DNA of 64,000 bases from Kutzneria sp. CA-103260. GTDB lineage: Bacteria; Actinomycetota; Actinomycetes; Mycobacteriales; Pseudonocardiaceae. Below, one piece after another: positions 17,156 to 25,940 of the stretch (the first letter of the stretch is position 1; every line of letters begins with the position of its first letter). The stretch lies in contig NZ_CP073318.1 in assembly GCF_018263855.1 (NCBI RefSeq), forward strand, positions 558,001 through 622,000, in the 5' to 3' direction. Made by a program: the position numbers and the translations under genes. The notes under the pieces are model-generated. The model saw only the letters and a list, made by a program, of their open reading frames with translations. It ran no database searches and was not told the DNA's origin.

Positions 17156-18718
17156 ATGACGGACAGGCGGCAGCGGCACGTCAATCAGGCCCTGATGCGC
17201 ATCCCGCGCCGCGCCGAGAGCACCGACCGGTCCACGCTGGCCACCACTTACGTGGCCGCCGGGTCGTTCTCGGCGATGCTCAACTCCGAGGATCACCAGA
17301 TCCTGTACGGGCGCAGGGGAACCGGCAAGACGCACGCGTTGCTGTACCTCAGCGACGTGGTGGAGCGGGCCGGTGATGTCGCGGTCTACGTGGACCTGCG
17401 GACCATCGGCTCGGCCGGCGGACTCTACGCCGACAGCTCGCTCTCGCCGTCCACCCGAGGCACGCATCTCCTCGTCGACACGCTGGAAGCCATCCACGAA
17501 GAGCTGCTGACCGCCGCCATGGAACGCGAGTTCGGCGACCCGGACGGCCTGCTGCGGGCCATGGACACGCTGGTCGACGCCTCCACCGCGGTGGAGGTCG
17601 TCGGCGAGGTGGAGGCGGAGACCCGGTTGGGGGAGAAGGAACACAGCGGCGCCGGCGTCGAGCTGTCCGTGTCGACCGCGCCCCGAGGGCGGATCTCCGC
17701 CGGGCAGCAGCGAACCGTCCGCGCCGAGAGCCGGCTGCGGCGGACCGGCGTGGAACAGCATCGCGTGCTGTTCGGTCCGCTCGGCCGGGCGCTGCGGGCC
17801 GTGGCGAAAGCCATGCGCCCCAGCCGGTTGTGGGTGTTGCTGGACGAGTGGAGCAGCCTGCCGGTCGATCTCCAGCCACTGCTGGCCGACCTGCTGCGCC
17901 GCAGCGTGCTGCCGGTGCCGGGGATCACGGTCAAGATCGCGGCCATCGAGCGGCGCTCCAGGTTCTTCGTGCCCAACGGCAACGACTACCTCGGCATCGA
18001 GGTCGGCTCCGACGCGGCCTCGGCGGTCAGCCTCGACGACTTCATGATCTTCGACCACACCCAGAACCGGGCCCAGGAGTTCTTCGGCCAGCTGTTCTAC
18101 AACCACGCCGGGCCGCGGCTGGCCACCATGATGCGGGAACCGCCGGCCGACGCCGACGCGTTCCTCGGCGAGGCCTTCCGTCGCGGGGCGTTCGCCGAGC
18201 TCGTGCGGGCCGCCGAGGGCGTGCCCCGGGACGCCATCAACATCGCCGCCCTGGCCGCGCAGCACGCCAACGCCGAACCCATCGCCCTCGCCGACGTGCG
18301 CAACGCGGCCAAGGACTGGTACCTGCGGGACAAGCGGAACGCCCTGGCCGTCAACGAACCCGCTCGGCGGACATTGCAGCTGCTCGTCGATGAGATCGTC
18401 GGCAACCGGCGGTCCCGGACCTTCGTGCTGGACCAGCTCGGGTACGCCGCCTACGAGACCATCGACGAGCTCTACGACGCGCGGCTGCTGCACCTGCTGC
18501 GGCGCGGCATCGTCGACCCGCAGCATCCCGGCCGGCTCTACGACGGCTTCGCCATCGACTACGGCTGCTACGTGTCGCTGCTGTTGGTGGGGGACCAGCA
18601 CACCCGGGTCCGCGACCGCGGCGGGTGGATCAGCTCCCCGAAGGGCGTGCCGCCGGACGGCTTCAGCCTGTCCCGGGTGGCGGTGGATCTGCCGACCCTG
18701 CTGAAGGGGATGGCCTGA
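17156..18718 (+). CDS. stand-alone P-loop ATPase (ORC/CDC6-like)
   Basis: A 520-residue ATPase with Walker A GRRGTGKTHALLYL near residue 55 and the Walker-B-like strand LWVLLDEWSSLP near residue 226. The middle resembles ORC/CDC6-type or STAND NTPases, and the C-terminal 180 residues look like winged-helix material. The region at about residues 135-200 is rich in charge and Ser/Thr. It is not followed by an effector domain, so defence-type activity is only a possibility. ATG 17156 was chosen; an in-frame TTG lies nine bases upstream. It is divergent from the monooxygenase gene. Confidence 0.65.
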   Translation: MTDRRQRHVNQALMRIPRRAESTDRSTLATTYVAAGSFSAMLNSEDHQILYGRRGTGKTHALLYLSDVVERAGDVAVYVDLRTIGSAGGLYADSSLSPSTRGTHLLVDTLEAIHEELLTAAMEREFGDPDGLLRAMDTLVDASTAVEVVGEVEAETRLGEKEHSGAGVELSVSTAPRGRISAGQQRTVRAESRLRRTGVEQHRVLFGPLGRALRAVAKAMRPSRLWVLLDEWSSLPVDLQPLLADLLRRSVLPVPGITVKIAAIERRSRFFVPNGNDYLGIEVGSDAASAVSLDDFMIFDHTQNRAQEFFGQLFYNHAGPRLATMMREPPADADAFLGEAFRRGAFAELVRAAEGVPRDAINIAALAAQHANAEPIALADVRNAAKDWYLRDKRNALAVNEPARRTLQLLVDEIVGNRRSRTFVLDQLGYAAYETIDELYDARLLHLLRRGIVDPQHPGRLYDGFAIDYGCYVSLLLVGDQHTRVRDRGGWISSPKGVPPDGFSLSRVAVDLPTLLKGMA

Positions 18719-18731
18719 AAGCGCTGTTGAT

Positions 18732-18881
18732 CTACCTCAGACTTGCATTCGGTGTGTCCCAGAGCGGGACTCGCCGGGGGACGGTGCCGCCGGCGAGCCG
18801 GGTGCGGTGGACGACCTCAAGGCCGTAGCACTCCTCGACGTCCAGCAGCGCCCACAGCACCTTCCGGGTGGCCCTGGTCAT
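18732..18881 (-). pseudogene. truncated PadR-family regulator
   Basis: The minus-strand frame from ATG 18881 gives 49 residues. The first 35 read like the start of a PadR winged helix (MTRATRKVLWALLD, then YGLEVVHRTRLAGGTV), a family that normally continues with PILARLE and about 60 more residues. Here the homology stops after GGTV, where the sequence passes into the dispersed repeat at 18745-18774 and reaches a stop at 18732. The gene was therefore probably cut by deletion or by arrival of the repeat. It cannot encode a working DNA-binding domain. Confidence 0.6.
18745..18774. repeat. repeat element C (half-element of the palindrome family)
   Basis: The sequence combines GCATTCGGTGTGTCC, shared with the right arm of element A (from 5332), and GAGCGGGACTCGC, shared with the right arm of element B (from 5969). 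The mirror arm is missing, so this copy cannot form the long hairpin. It marks the break point of the PadR fragment. Confidence 0.65.
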
Positions 18882-18955
18882 CCGATCGCCGGGTCGAGGC
18901 TAGCGGCCCCACGTGAATCGACGACTGCTCCGAACCGGCTCCACCGATCCAGAGA

Positions 18956-19942
18956 TCACGCCGACCGCAGTCGCATCGTCTCGCAGACGTAGTACTGGAA
19001 CACGTGACCGTCCTGCCGGGCCACGGTCTGCGTCACGGTCAGGCCGGCGCCGGTGAGGTCGGTGGCGTCCACCAGGAGCGGGCTGTGGCCCAGCAACACC
19101 ATGGTGCCGCCGGGCTTCAGGCAGAAGGCCAGCCGCGGCAGGATCTGGCGGGCCTGGGCGGTGGAGACGACCTCGTTGTTGAGGAACCGGACGAACATGA
19201 TGTCCACGCTCAACGGCGCGACGGCGGGCGTCAGAGCGTCCCCGACATGGACCCGCTCCAGGTGGGCGCCGGCGTACTCCACCATCTCCGGACTGAGGTC
19301 CTGGCCGACGGTGCGGATCCGCTCCGGGTTCAGGCTCGCGAAGTCGGCCAGGAAGCGGCCGGTCGAGCAAGCCGGATCGTACGCGACGACGTCCGTCGTG
19401 AGGTGGGCGAAGCGCGGGCCGAACCGCTCCAGCGTGTAGCGGCGGATGTGCTCTTCGCCGAGGTTGAGCAGGGCGGCCTCGTGGTCGTTGACCTCCCAGC
19501 CCTCGGCGATGACCTCCTGCCCCGGCACACGGTGCTTGGGGAAGGGGTGGATCAGCTCGGTTTCCGGCGTGATGGCGTCGAACGCGGCCCGGCGGGCGGC
19601 CTCGTCCAGCGGCCGGAAGCCGACCTGGACGCCCGTGTCGGACGTGCGCACGGAGGTCAGCGGGCCGAGCACGTTGTGCCAGTGGACGCGGCTGCAGAAC
19701 AGCCCGGGCAGGCCGTGCTCGACGACGAGATCGGAAATGGTCTTGGACCCGACGAGCCAGACGTCGCCGAGGCGGAACAGGAACAGCCGCTCGGGGAAGT
19801 TGTTGTGCTCCTCGCGGATGAGGTGCTCGCCGGCCCGCGCCCAGTGCGAGAAGTCGCCGGCCAGCAACGCCGCCCGAGCGTCGATCTCGTCCTGTACGAG
19901 CGTCGGGTCGAGCGGCGGTCGCTGGATCTGGTCGCTGTCCAC
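18956..19942 (-). CDS. SAM-dependent methyltransferase with an unrecognised N-terminal domain
   Basis: A 328-residue protein. The C-terminal half has a methyltransferase core: VVAYDPACSTGRFLADFA (motif I variant), then TVGQDLSPEMVEYA and LKPGGTMVLLGHSP. The first 150 residues (with RLFLFRLGDVWLVGSK and GWEVNDHEAALLNLGEEHIRRY) are not from a family I can name. The gene starts at GTG 19942, 26 bases after the phospholipase-D-like gene on the same strand, so the two are probably co-transcribed. The substrate is unknown. Confidence 0.75.
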   Translation of the reverse strand: MDSDQIQRPPLDPTLVQDEIDARAALLAGDFSHWARAGEHLIREEHNNFPERLFLFRLGDVWLVGSKTISDLVVEHGLPGLFCSRVHWHNVLGPLTSVRTSDTGVQVGFRPLDEAARRAAFDAITPETELIHPFPKHRVPGQEVIAEGWEVNDHEAALLNLGEEHIRRYTLERFGPRFAHLTTDVVAYDPACSTGRFLADFASLNPERIRTVGQDLSPEMVEYAGAHLERVHVGDALTPAVAPLSVDIMFVRFLNNEVVSTAQARQILPRLAFCLKPGGTMVLLGHSPLLVDATDLTGAGLTVTQTVARQDGHVFQYYVCETMRLRSA

Positions 19943-19968
19943 GCGGCCACGATACGGGCCGGTCCCGG

Positions 19969-21039
19969 TCAGGCCTTGCCGTAGGCCTTGACCAGGGTGG
20001 CGATGAAGGCGGCGTACTCGTCGGCGATGCCGGGGGCGGCGATGCGCAGCTGGTTCTCGGCGTTGGCCTCCGCGTTGGCGCTGAAGTTGTACGAGCCGGT
20101 GGCCACGGTGTCGTCGCTGACCAACACCTTGAGGTGCATGAAGTCGTGCACGCCGGTCGGGGTGTAGGGCGTGGACCTCTTGCCGACCAGCCGGGCCGAC
20201 ACCGTCGTCCAGTCGGCCAGCGCCTGCGCCGACGCCGCCGACTTGCTCCTGCCCCACTCGTGCGCGATGGACCCCATCTGCCCGGCGTCGACCATGCCGC
20301 TCAGGTGCACGCCGGCGCCGACCGCCTTGGCCAGCGCGGACAACAGGGCGTGTGAGGTGATCACCATCGAGGCGATCACGAGTCGGTCGCGAACGCCACT
20401 CACCATCGCCACGAGGTCGGAGTCCATCGCCCGGCCCTCGCCGGGCGCGAACGACCAGGAGACGGTCGCCGGGCCGACGGTGGTGGCTCCGCGGTCGCCG
20501 ACGCCGGTGCGCCGGATGTCGCCGGACTCCCACAACTGCTCGAAATCCTGCTCGTAGGCGGCGGCCAGCGCGGTGGAGTCGATCCGCAGGATGTTGTTCT
20601 CCTGACGGGTCCAGGCGTCGTCGGTGAAGTTCGTCGAACCGGTCCACACCCGTCTGCCGTCCACGACGACGTACTTGTCGTGCATCAGCTGTCCGGACGG
20701 AGTGGTGACGGGTCTCAGCCCGACCTTGCTCTCGCCGAGTCTCGAATGCAGCCACTGGGCGGTGCCTGGTGGCGCCGGGTCCGCGCCAAGCGTCGCGAAG
20801 CCGGTTGCGGGTTTGCTTGCGTCATAGGCGATTCGCACGTCGACGCCGTTGGCGGCGGCCTCGGTCAGCGCCGACACCACCGGTTTGGCCAGCGCGTCGC
20901 CGAGGCGGAAGTCGTAGATCGCGATGTGCACGCTGGTGCGGGCGGCGCCGACAAAAGCGGCCAGCTGGGCGGCGATCCGGGACGGCTGGGCTGCCGGGCC
21001 GCCATGGGCGGTGTCGCGTAAGAAGGTGATCTCAGTCAT
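19969..21039 (-). CDS. phospholipase-D-like protein with two HKD motifs
   Basis: A 356-residue protein with two PLD signatures: LMHDKYVVVDGRRVWTGSTN and FMHLKVLVSDDTVATGSYN, each with H-x-K-x4-D and the following G-S-x-N/F. Both active sites look complete. The first residues (HGGPAAQPSRIAAQLAAFV) do not form a signal peptide, so it may act in the cytoplasm, on lipid or nucleic acid. The ribosome site GGAGG lies just before ATG 21039, which is preferred over the ATG nine bases upstream. It probably shares an operon with the downstream methyltransferase. Confidence 0.85.
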   Translation of the reverse strand: MTEITFLRDTAHGGPAAQPSRIAAQLAAFVGAARTSVHIAIYDFRLGDALAKPVVSALTEAAANGVDVRIAYDASKPATGFATLGADPAPPGTAQWLHSRLGESKVGLRPVTTPSGQLMHDKYVVVDGRRVWTGSTNFTDDAWTRQENNILRIDSTALAAAYEQDFEQLWESGDIRRTGVGDRGATTVGPATVSWSFAPGEGRAMDSDLVAMVSGVRDRLVIASMVITSHALLSALAKAVGAGVHLSGMVDAGQMGSIAHEWGRSKSAASAQALADWTTVSARLVGKRSTPYTPTGVHDFMHLKVLVSDDTVATGSYNFSANAEANAENQLRIAAPGIADEYAAFIATLVKAYGKA

Positions 21040-21643
21040 GGCCTCCATGACAGGCGGGTGGCGAATCGGTCGGGACCGCCGACCGAGTGAGTGCCACCCT
21101 TCAGCCGGCCGGCGAAATCCGCTTTCGCGTCGGTCAAACCTGTGCGCGGTAACGATTCGAGATCGCCTGCCGGTGCGCTGCGCGTCGGTTGCCTCGCGGT
21201 GCGTGACCGGCGGCCTTGATGATCACCGCCGCGCGTGCCGACTGGGCGTGCGCCGGCACGTGTCCGGACACCGCGAAACCGCGTCTGACGTGGGGATCGG
21301 CGCATCGCTGGACGGGTGTGGAGAAGTCGTGGAGAAGCCGTTGATAGACCTTCGGCATGCTGTTGGCAGACGGAAGGAGAGCGCTCCCAGGGATCGGTGG
21401 TCGAACGTGCAGTCCTGCCCGGCCGCAGGGGCAAGATCGGGCGTCAGGCCCCCCGTGGTCGACGTTGAGGCCATAGGACACAGGACGCGCTTCTGTGGCG
21501 CCGCGCTCAACTTCGGTCCATAGTGGACCTCTGCGCGGTCGAGAGGTTGGCGTGATGGTCACGAGCTCGCACCACTCAGTCGAGTGTGAAGTAGGTCACA
21601 TGCGCGAACCGGCTTTCCCGGTTGGTCGTGTGAGGTGTGTGCA
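21040..21643. other. about 600 bases without a supportable gene
   Basis: Open frames exist on both strands, but their codons lack the G/C-ending bias of the neighbours and no domain is recognisable. A short hairpin, AACCGG-CTTTC-CCGGTT, lies near 21608-21624. From about 21540 rightward the DNA is visibly more AT-rich than its surroundings, which fits a control region upstream of the secretion locus. Confidence 0.5.
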
Positions 21644-21820
21644 TTACCCAAATGTGACGTAGTGAAAACGGTACGACATTGTTGCGTTGTGCTTCTGCGT
21701 GTCGTTGTTGGTCACCAGAAGCGACTGCCCGAAAGTTTTCGCCGGTTGCCCGACTTTGCCGTACAGGTCAGGGAAGGCGGGCATGTCGCCGTCCAATGTG
21801 GCGTCGGCGACGTGAGACAT
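21644..21820 (-). CDS. candidate small protein (58 aa), divergent from eccC
   Basis: An unrecognised small ORF from ATG 21820 (or ATG 21832, 62 codons) to TAA 21646-21644. By my hand count of the 62-codon version, G+C at codon positions 3, 1 and 2 is about 74, 55 and 40 percent, the order expected of actinomycete genes, although the region is AT-rich. The product is polar and ends YRFHYVTFG. No ribosome site, signal peptide or known domain is visible, so a leaderless message or a non-coding origin are both possible. It would share its upstream region with eccC. Confidence 0.3.
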   Translation of the reverse strand: MSHVADATLDGDMPAFPDLYGKVGQPAKTFGQSLLVTNNDTQKHNATMSYRFHYVTFG

Positions 21821-21870
21821 TAGGGCACTCATAGGTTGCCGTAGGTGCCTGTAGTACAACAGTGCCCTAA
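21820..21870. promoter_or_regulatory. inverted repeat upstream of the T7SS operon
   Basis: TTAGGGCACT (21820-21829) and its exact complement (21861-21870) are separated by 31 bases, 50 bases before the eccC start. The spacer contains the near-direct repeat AGGTTGCCGT/AGGTGCCTGT. The arrangement could be a two-site operator controlling eccC and the divergent small ORF. Confidence 0.45.
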
Positions 21871-21919
21871 AGCAACGCATAGCATTTGACGAGCCGCCGC
21901 TAGCCCTGGAGCCAGACTG

Positions 21920-24900
21920 ATGAGCATCGTGATCGTCAAGCGATCGCAGCGCGTCGCCGGTCCTGCCCTGCCGACCGGAGAGGTGGAGCTGGCCGAGCCT
22001 CCCGTGCTCGGCGAGCCCGCCAGCCTCGACTTCGGCTCGGCCCTGGTGTACCTGCCGATGGGCCTGGGCAGCGCGGCGATGGTGATGATGTTCTCGATCG
22101 CCGGCAGCTCTCCGACCGTGTACATGATGTCCGGGATGATGGGCGTCTCCATGGTCAGCATGAGCGTCACCCAGTTGGGGCGCCAGGGCATGGAGCGCAA
22201 GCGCAAGATGCGCGCCGAGCGCCGCGACTACCTCCGCTACCTCGCGCAGCTGCGCGGCCAGGCCCGCGCCGCCGCCGACGAGCAGCGCGCCGCCTCTCGC
22301 TGGGACAATCCCGAGCCCTCCTCGCTGTGGTCGCTGGTGTCCGGCCCGCGCCTCTGGGAGCGCCGCGCCAGCCATGAGGACTTCGGCCGAGTCCGCATCG
22401 GCCTGGGCGCGCAGCGGGCCGCGCTCGAGTTCGTGCCGCCGCGCACTCGCCCGATCGAGGACCTCGAACCGCTGACGGCGATCGCGCTGCGTCGCTTCAT
22501 CCGCGCCTATCGGACCGTGTCCGAATTGCCCATTGCGGTGGGACTGCGCAGTTTCACCAGCGTGGAATTCGCCGGCGAGGCCGGGCCGGTGCTGGCCCTG
22601 GTGCGGGCGATGGTGTGCCAGCTGGCGGTGCTGCACTCGCCGGACGACCTGCGCATCTCGATCCTCACCGACGAGCCCGGCCGTGCCGAGTGGGACTGGT
22701 GCAAGTGGCTGCCGCACCTGACCCACCCGACCGCCCGCGACGAGGCCGGCCCGGTGCGCATGGTGTCCGGCGACCACGACACCCTGATGGACCTGCTCGG
22801 CCCGTCGGTCACCGACCGGCCCGACTTCGACCGCACCGTGCCGCCCGGCCCCAACGAGCCGTTCCACGTCGTGGTGGCGCACCGGGTGCAGATCCCGGAG
22901 CACTCCCGCCTGCTCGACACCGGCCTGCGCAACGTGATGCTGCTCGACGTCACCGGTGGCATGCACGGCGGTCCGGACGTGCTGCGCCTGACCGTGGCCG
23001 GCGAGCAGGTCGAGTTCCCGGCCGGCGACTCCACCGGCACGGCCGACGCGGACCGGATGAGCGTGTCCGGCGCGGAGAACGTGGCCCGGCTGCTGGCCCC
23101 GATGCGCACCAGCGGCACCGTCGACCTGATCGACGAGCCGCTGGAGAGCAACTTCGACCTGACCACGCTGCTGGGCATCCGCGACGCCCGCGGCTTCGAC
23201 GTGCAGCAGCAGTGGCGGCCGCGGCGCAACCAGCGGGCCCGGCTGGTGGTGCCGGTCGGCGTCACCGAGAACGGCGAGGTCGTCGAACTCGACATCAAGG
23301 AGTCGGCGCAGGGCGGCATGGGCCCGCACGGCGTGCTCATCGGCGCCACCGGCTCCGGCAAGTCGGAGTTCCTGCGCACGTTGGTGATCGGCCTGGCCGC
23401 GACCCACTCGTCGGACGTGCTGAACATGGTGCTCGTCGACTTCAAGGGCGGCGCCACGTTCATGGGCATGGACAAGATGCCGCACACCTCGGCGGTGATC
23501 ACCAACCTCCAGGACGAGCTGCCCCTGGTCGACCGCATGCAGGACTCGTTGCAGGGTGAGATGAACCGGCGGCAGGAGTTCCTGCGCCAGCACGGCTACT
23601 CCTCCCTGTACGACTACGAGAAGGCTCGTGCCGCCGGCACCCAGCTGGCGCCGTTCCCGGTGCTGTTCGTGGTGGTCGACGAGTTCTCCGAGCTGCTGTC
23701 GTCCAAGCCGGAGTTCATGGACCTGTTCGTCCAGATCGGACGGCTGGGCCGGTCGCTCGGCGTGCACCTGCTGCTGGCTTCGCAGCGTCTGGACGAGGGC
23801 CGCATTCACCGCGTCGAGGGCCACCTGTCCTACCGGATCGCGCTGCGCACCTTCTCGGCCATGGAGTCCCGCAGCGTCATCGGCGTGGCCAGCGCCTACG
23901 AGCTGCCGTCCGCGCCCGGCCACGGATACCTCAAGATCGACACCACCAACCTGGTGCGGTTCAAGGCGGCCTACGTGTCCGGTCCGTGCCCGGACGCCCC
24001 GGACAGCTCGCCGGCCGCGCAGTCCAAGGTGGTCGGTGAGGTCGCGCCGTTCGGGCTGATGCCCGGCCGGATCCGCCGTCCCGAAGACGACGAGCCGGTC
24101 GAGACCACCGAGGAAGTCCGCCTGGAGTCCGCCGGCGACGGCGAGGACAGCCTGATGGACGTGCTGATCGACCGCCTCGTGGACCAGGGCCCGCCGGCCC
24201 GCCAGGTGTGGCTGCCGCCGCTGTCCGAGTCGCCGAGCCTGGATCAGCTGCTGCCCGGCATCGTGCCGGACCCGGTGCGCGGCATGACCGCCCTGGACCA
24301 CCCGGCCACCCGGTCGCTGCGGGTGCCGCTGGGTATCGTCGACCGCCCGTACGAGCAGCTGCGCGAGCTGCTGGTGGCCGACCTGTCCGGCGCCAACGGC
24401 CACATCGGACTGGTCGGCGCGCCGCAGTCCGGCAAGTCCACGCTGCTGCGGACGCTGATGCTGTCGCTGGCCCTCACGCACACCGCGGAGGAGATCCAGT
24501 TCTACTGCCTCGACCTGGCCGGCGGTGGTCTGGTCTCGACGGCGGGCCTGCCGCACGTCGGCTCCATCGCCACCCGGCTGGAGCGCGACCGCGTCCTGCG
24601 CACGATCGAGGAACTGGCGCAGCTGCTGGAGCGCCGCGAGCAGATCTTCACCGAGCTGGGCATCGACTCGATGGTCGCCTACCGGCAGGGCCGGACCACC
24701 GGCAAGATCAGCGACCCGAACGGCGACGTGTTCCTGCTCGTCGATGGCTGGGGCACGGTCCGCTCCGACTTCCAGGACCTGGAGCCGCGCATCACCGAGC
24801 TGGCCGCCCGCGGCCTGGCCTTCGGCCTGCACGTGGTGGTCGCGACCAACCGGTGGTCGGAGATCCGGCCGGCCATGCGCGACGTGCTCGGCACCAAGCT

Positions 24901-25867
24901 GGAGCTGCGGCTCGGCGACCCGATGGAGTCCGAGCTGGGCGCCCGCGTCGCGGCCCGCGTCCCCGAGCAGGCCGGCCGCGGCCTGACCAGCGCCAAGTTC
25001 CACTTCCTGGCCGGCCTGCCGCGCATCGACAGCTCGTCGGCCACCGACGACCTGACCACCGCCACCAAGGCGGCCGTCGAGGAGATCGCCACCTTCTGGG
25101 CCGGCCAGTCCGCGCCCGAGGTCCGGCTGCTGCCGAACAAGCTGCCGGTCGGCGACCTGCCCGCGCCGCAGCCCGAGTTCGCCCGGTTCTGCATCGGCCT
25201 CGACGAGCAGCGCCTGTCCCCGGTGTGGCACGACTTCGACATGACGCCGCACCTGTCGGTGTTCGGCGACACCGAGACCGGCAAGACCAACATGCTGCGG
25301 CTGATCGCCCGCAACGTGATCTCCCGCTACGGCCCGACCGAGGCGCGCATCCTGCTGGCCGACACCCGGCGGCAGCTGCACGAGGAGGTGCCGGAGCCGT
25401 ACCGGATCGGCTACGCCGTCGACCCGGACGCGCTGTCCGACCTGATCGGCAACGCCGGCGTGTCGATGACCCGCCGGATGCCCGGCCCGGAGATCACCCC
25501 GGACCGGCTGCCCAAGCGGGACTGGTGGACCGGGCCGCAGCTGTTCGTGCTGATCGACGACTACGACCTGTTCGTCAGCGGCGGCGGCATGGCGTCCCCG
25601 ATGCAGCCGCTGATCCCGCTGCTGGCCCACGGCGCCAGCATCGGGCTGCACGTGGTCATCGCCCGCAGCACCTCCGGCGCGATGCGGGCGATGATGGATC
25701 CGCTGCTGCGCCGCATGTGGGAGCTGGGCAACCCGGGCGTGTTGCTGAGCTATCCCAAGGAAGAGGGCAAGTTCCTCGGCGAGGCCAAGCCGCGGCAGCT
25801 GCCGCCGGGGCGGGCCCAGCTGGTGACCCGACGTGACGTGCGTCTCCTGCAAACCGGGATGGCGTGA
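21920..25867 (+). CDS. eccC: T7SS ATPase EccC (fused Ca-Cb, three FtsK-type domains)
   Basis: A 1315-residue motor of type VII secretion. Two hydrophobic helices lie at residues about 40-90 (LVYLPMGLGSAAMVMMFSIAG and following). Three FtsK/SpoIIIE ATPase domains follow, with Walker A motifs GATGSGKSEFL near residue 475, GAPQSGKSTLL near 832 and GDTETGKTNML near 1115. The first also has LVDFKGG and VVVDEF. EccC recognises the C-termini of Esx substrates and drives export through the EccB/C/D/E membrane complex. Here the EccCa and EccCb halves are one chain, as in many non-mycobacterial actinomycetes. ATG 21920 has a GGAG nine bases upstream. It opens the apparent operon. Confidence 0.95.
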   Translation: MSIVIVKRSQRVAGPALPTGEVELAEPPVLGEPASLDFGSALVYLPMGLGSAAMVMMFSIAGSSPTVYMMSGMMGVSMVSMSVTQLGRQGMERKRKMRAERRDYLRYLAQLRGQARAAADEQRAASRWDNPEPSSLWSLVSGPRLWERRASHEDFGRVRIGLGAQRAALEFVPPRTRPIEDLEPLTAIALRRFIRAYRTVSELPIAVGLRSFTSVEFAGEAGPVLALVRAMVCQLAVLHSPDDLRISILTDEPGRAEWDWCKWLPHLTHPTARDEAGPVRMVSGDHDTLMDLLGPSVTDRPDFDRTVPPGPNEPFHVVVAHRVQIPEHSRLLDTGLRNVMLLDVTGGMHGGPDVLRLTVAGEQVEFPAGDSTGTADADRMSVSGAENVARLLAPMRTSGTVDLIDEPLESNFDLTTLLGIRDARGFDVQQQWRPRRNQRARLVVPVGVTENGEVVELDIKESAQGGMGPHGVLIGATGSGKSEFLRTLVIGLAATHSSDVLNMVLVDFKGGATFMGMDKMPHTSAVITNLQDELPLVDRMQDSLQGEMNRRQEFLRQHGYSSLYDYEKARAAGTQLAPFPVLFVVVDEFSELLSSKPEFMDLFVQIGRLGRSLGVHLLLASQRLDEGRIHRVEGHLSYRIALRTFSAMESRSVIGVASAYELPSAPGHGYLKIDTTNLVRFKAAYVSGPCPDAPDSSPAAQSKVVGEVAPFGLMPGRIRRPEDDEPVETTEEVRLESAGDGEDSLMDVLIDRLVDQGPPARQVWLPPLSESPSLDQLLPGIVPDPVRGMTALDHPATRSLRVPLGIVDRPYEQLRELLVADLSGANGHIGLVGAPQSGKSTLLRTLMLSLALTHTAEEIQFYCLDLAGGGLVSTAGLPHVGSIATRLERDRVLRTIEELAQLLERREQIFTELGIDSMVAYRQGRTTGKISDPNGDVFLLVDGWGTVRSDFQDLEPRITELAARGLAFGLHVVVATNRWSEIRPAMRDVLGTKLELRLGDPMESELGARVAARVPEQAGRGLTSAKFHFLAGLPRIDSSSATDDLTTATKAAVEEIATFWAGQSAPEVRLLPNKLPVGDLPAPQPEFARFCIGLDEQRLSPVWHDFDMTPHLSVFGDTETGKTNMLRLIARNVISRYGPTEARILLADTRRQLHEEVPEPYRIGYAVDPDALSDLIGNAGVSMTRRMPGPEITPDRLPKRDWWTGPQLFVLIDDYDLFVSGGGMASPMQPLIPLLAHGASIGLHVVIARSTSGAMRAMMDPLLRRMWELGNPGVLLSYPKEEGKFLGEAKPRQLPPGRAQLVTRRDVRLLQTGMA

Positions 25868-25940
25868 TGCCGAAACCCCGTCACGACCGCAAACCGAGCT
25901 CGTCTCACCACTACGGATCCACGACAGGAGCGACGTCAGC

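Noticed and set aside
21040..21562. Two minus-strand frames of 130-140 codons
   Set aside because: Third codon positions are only about 60 percent G+C, and no domain or ribosome site is visible.
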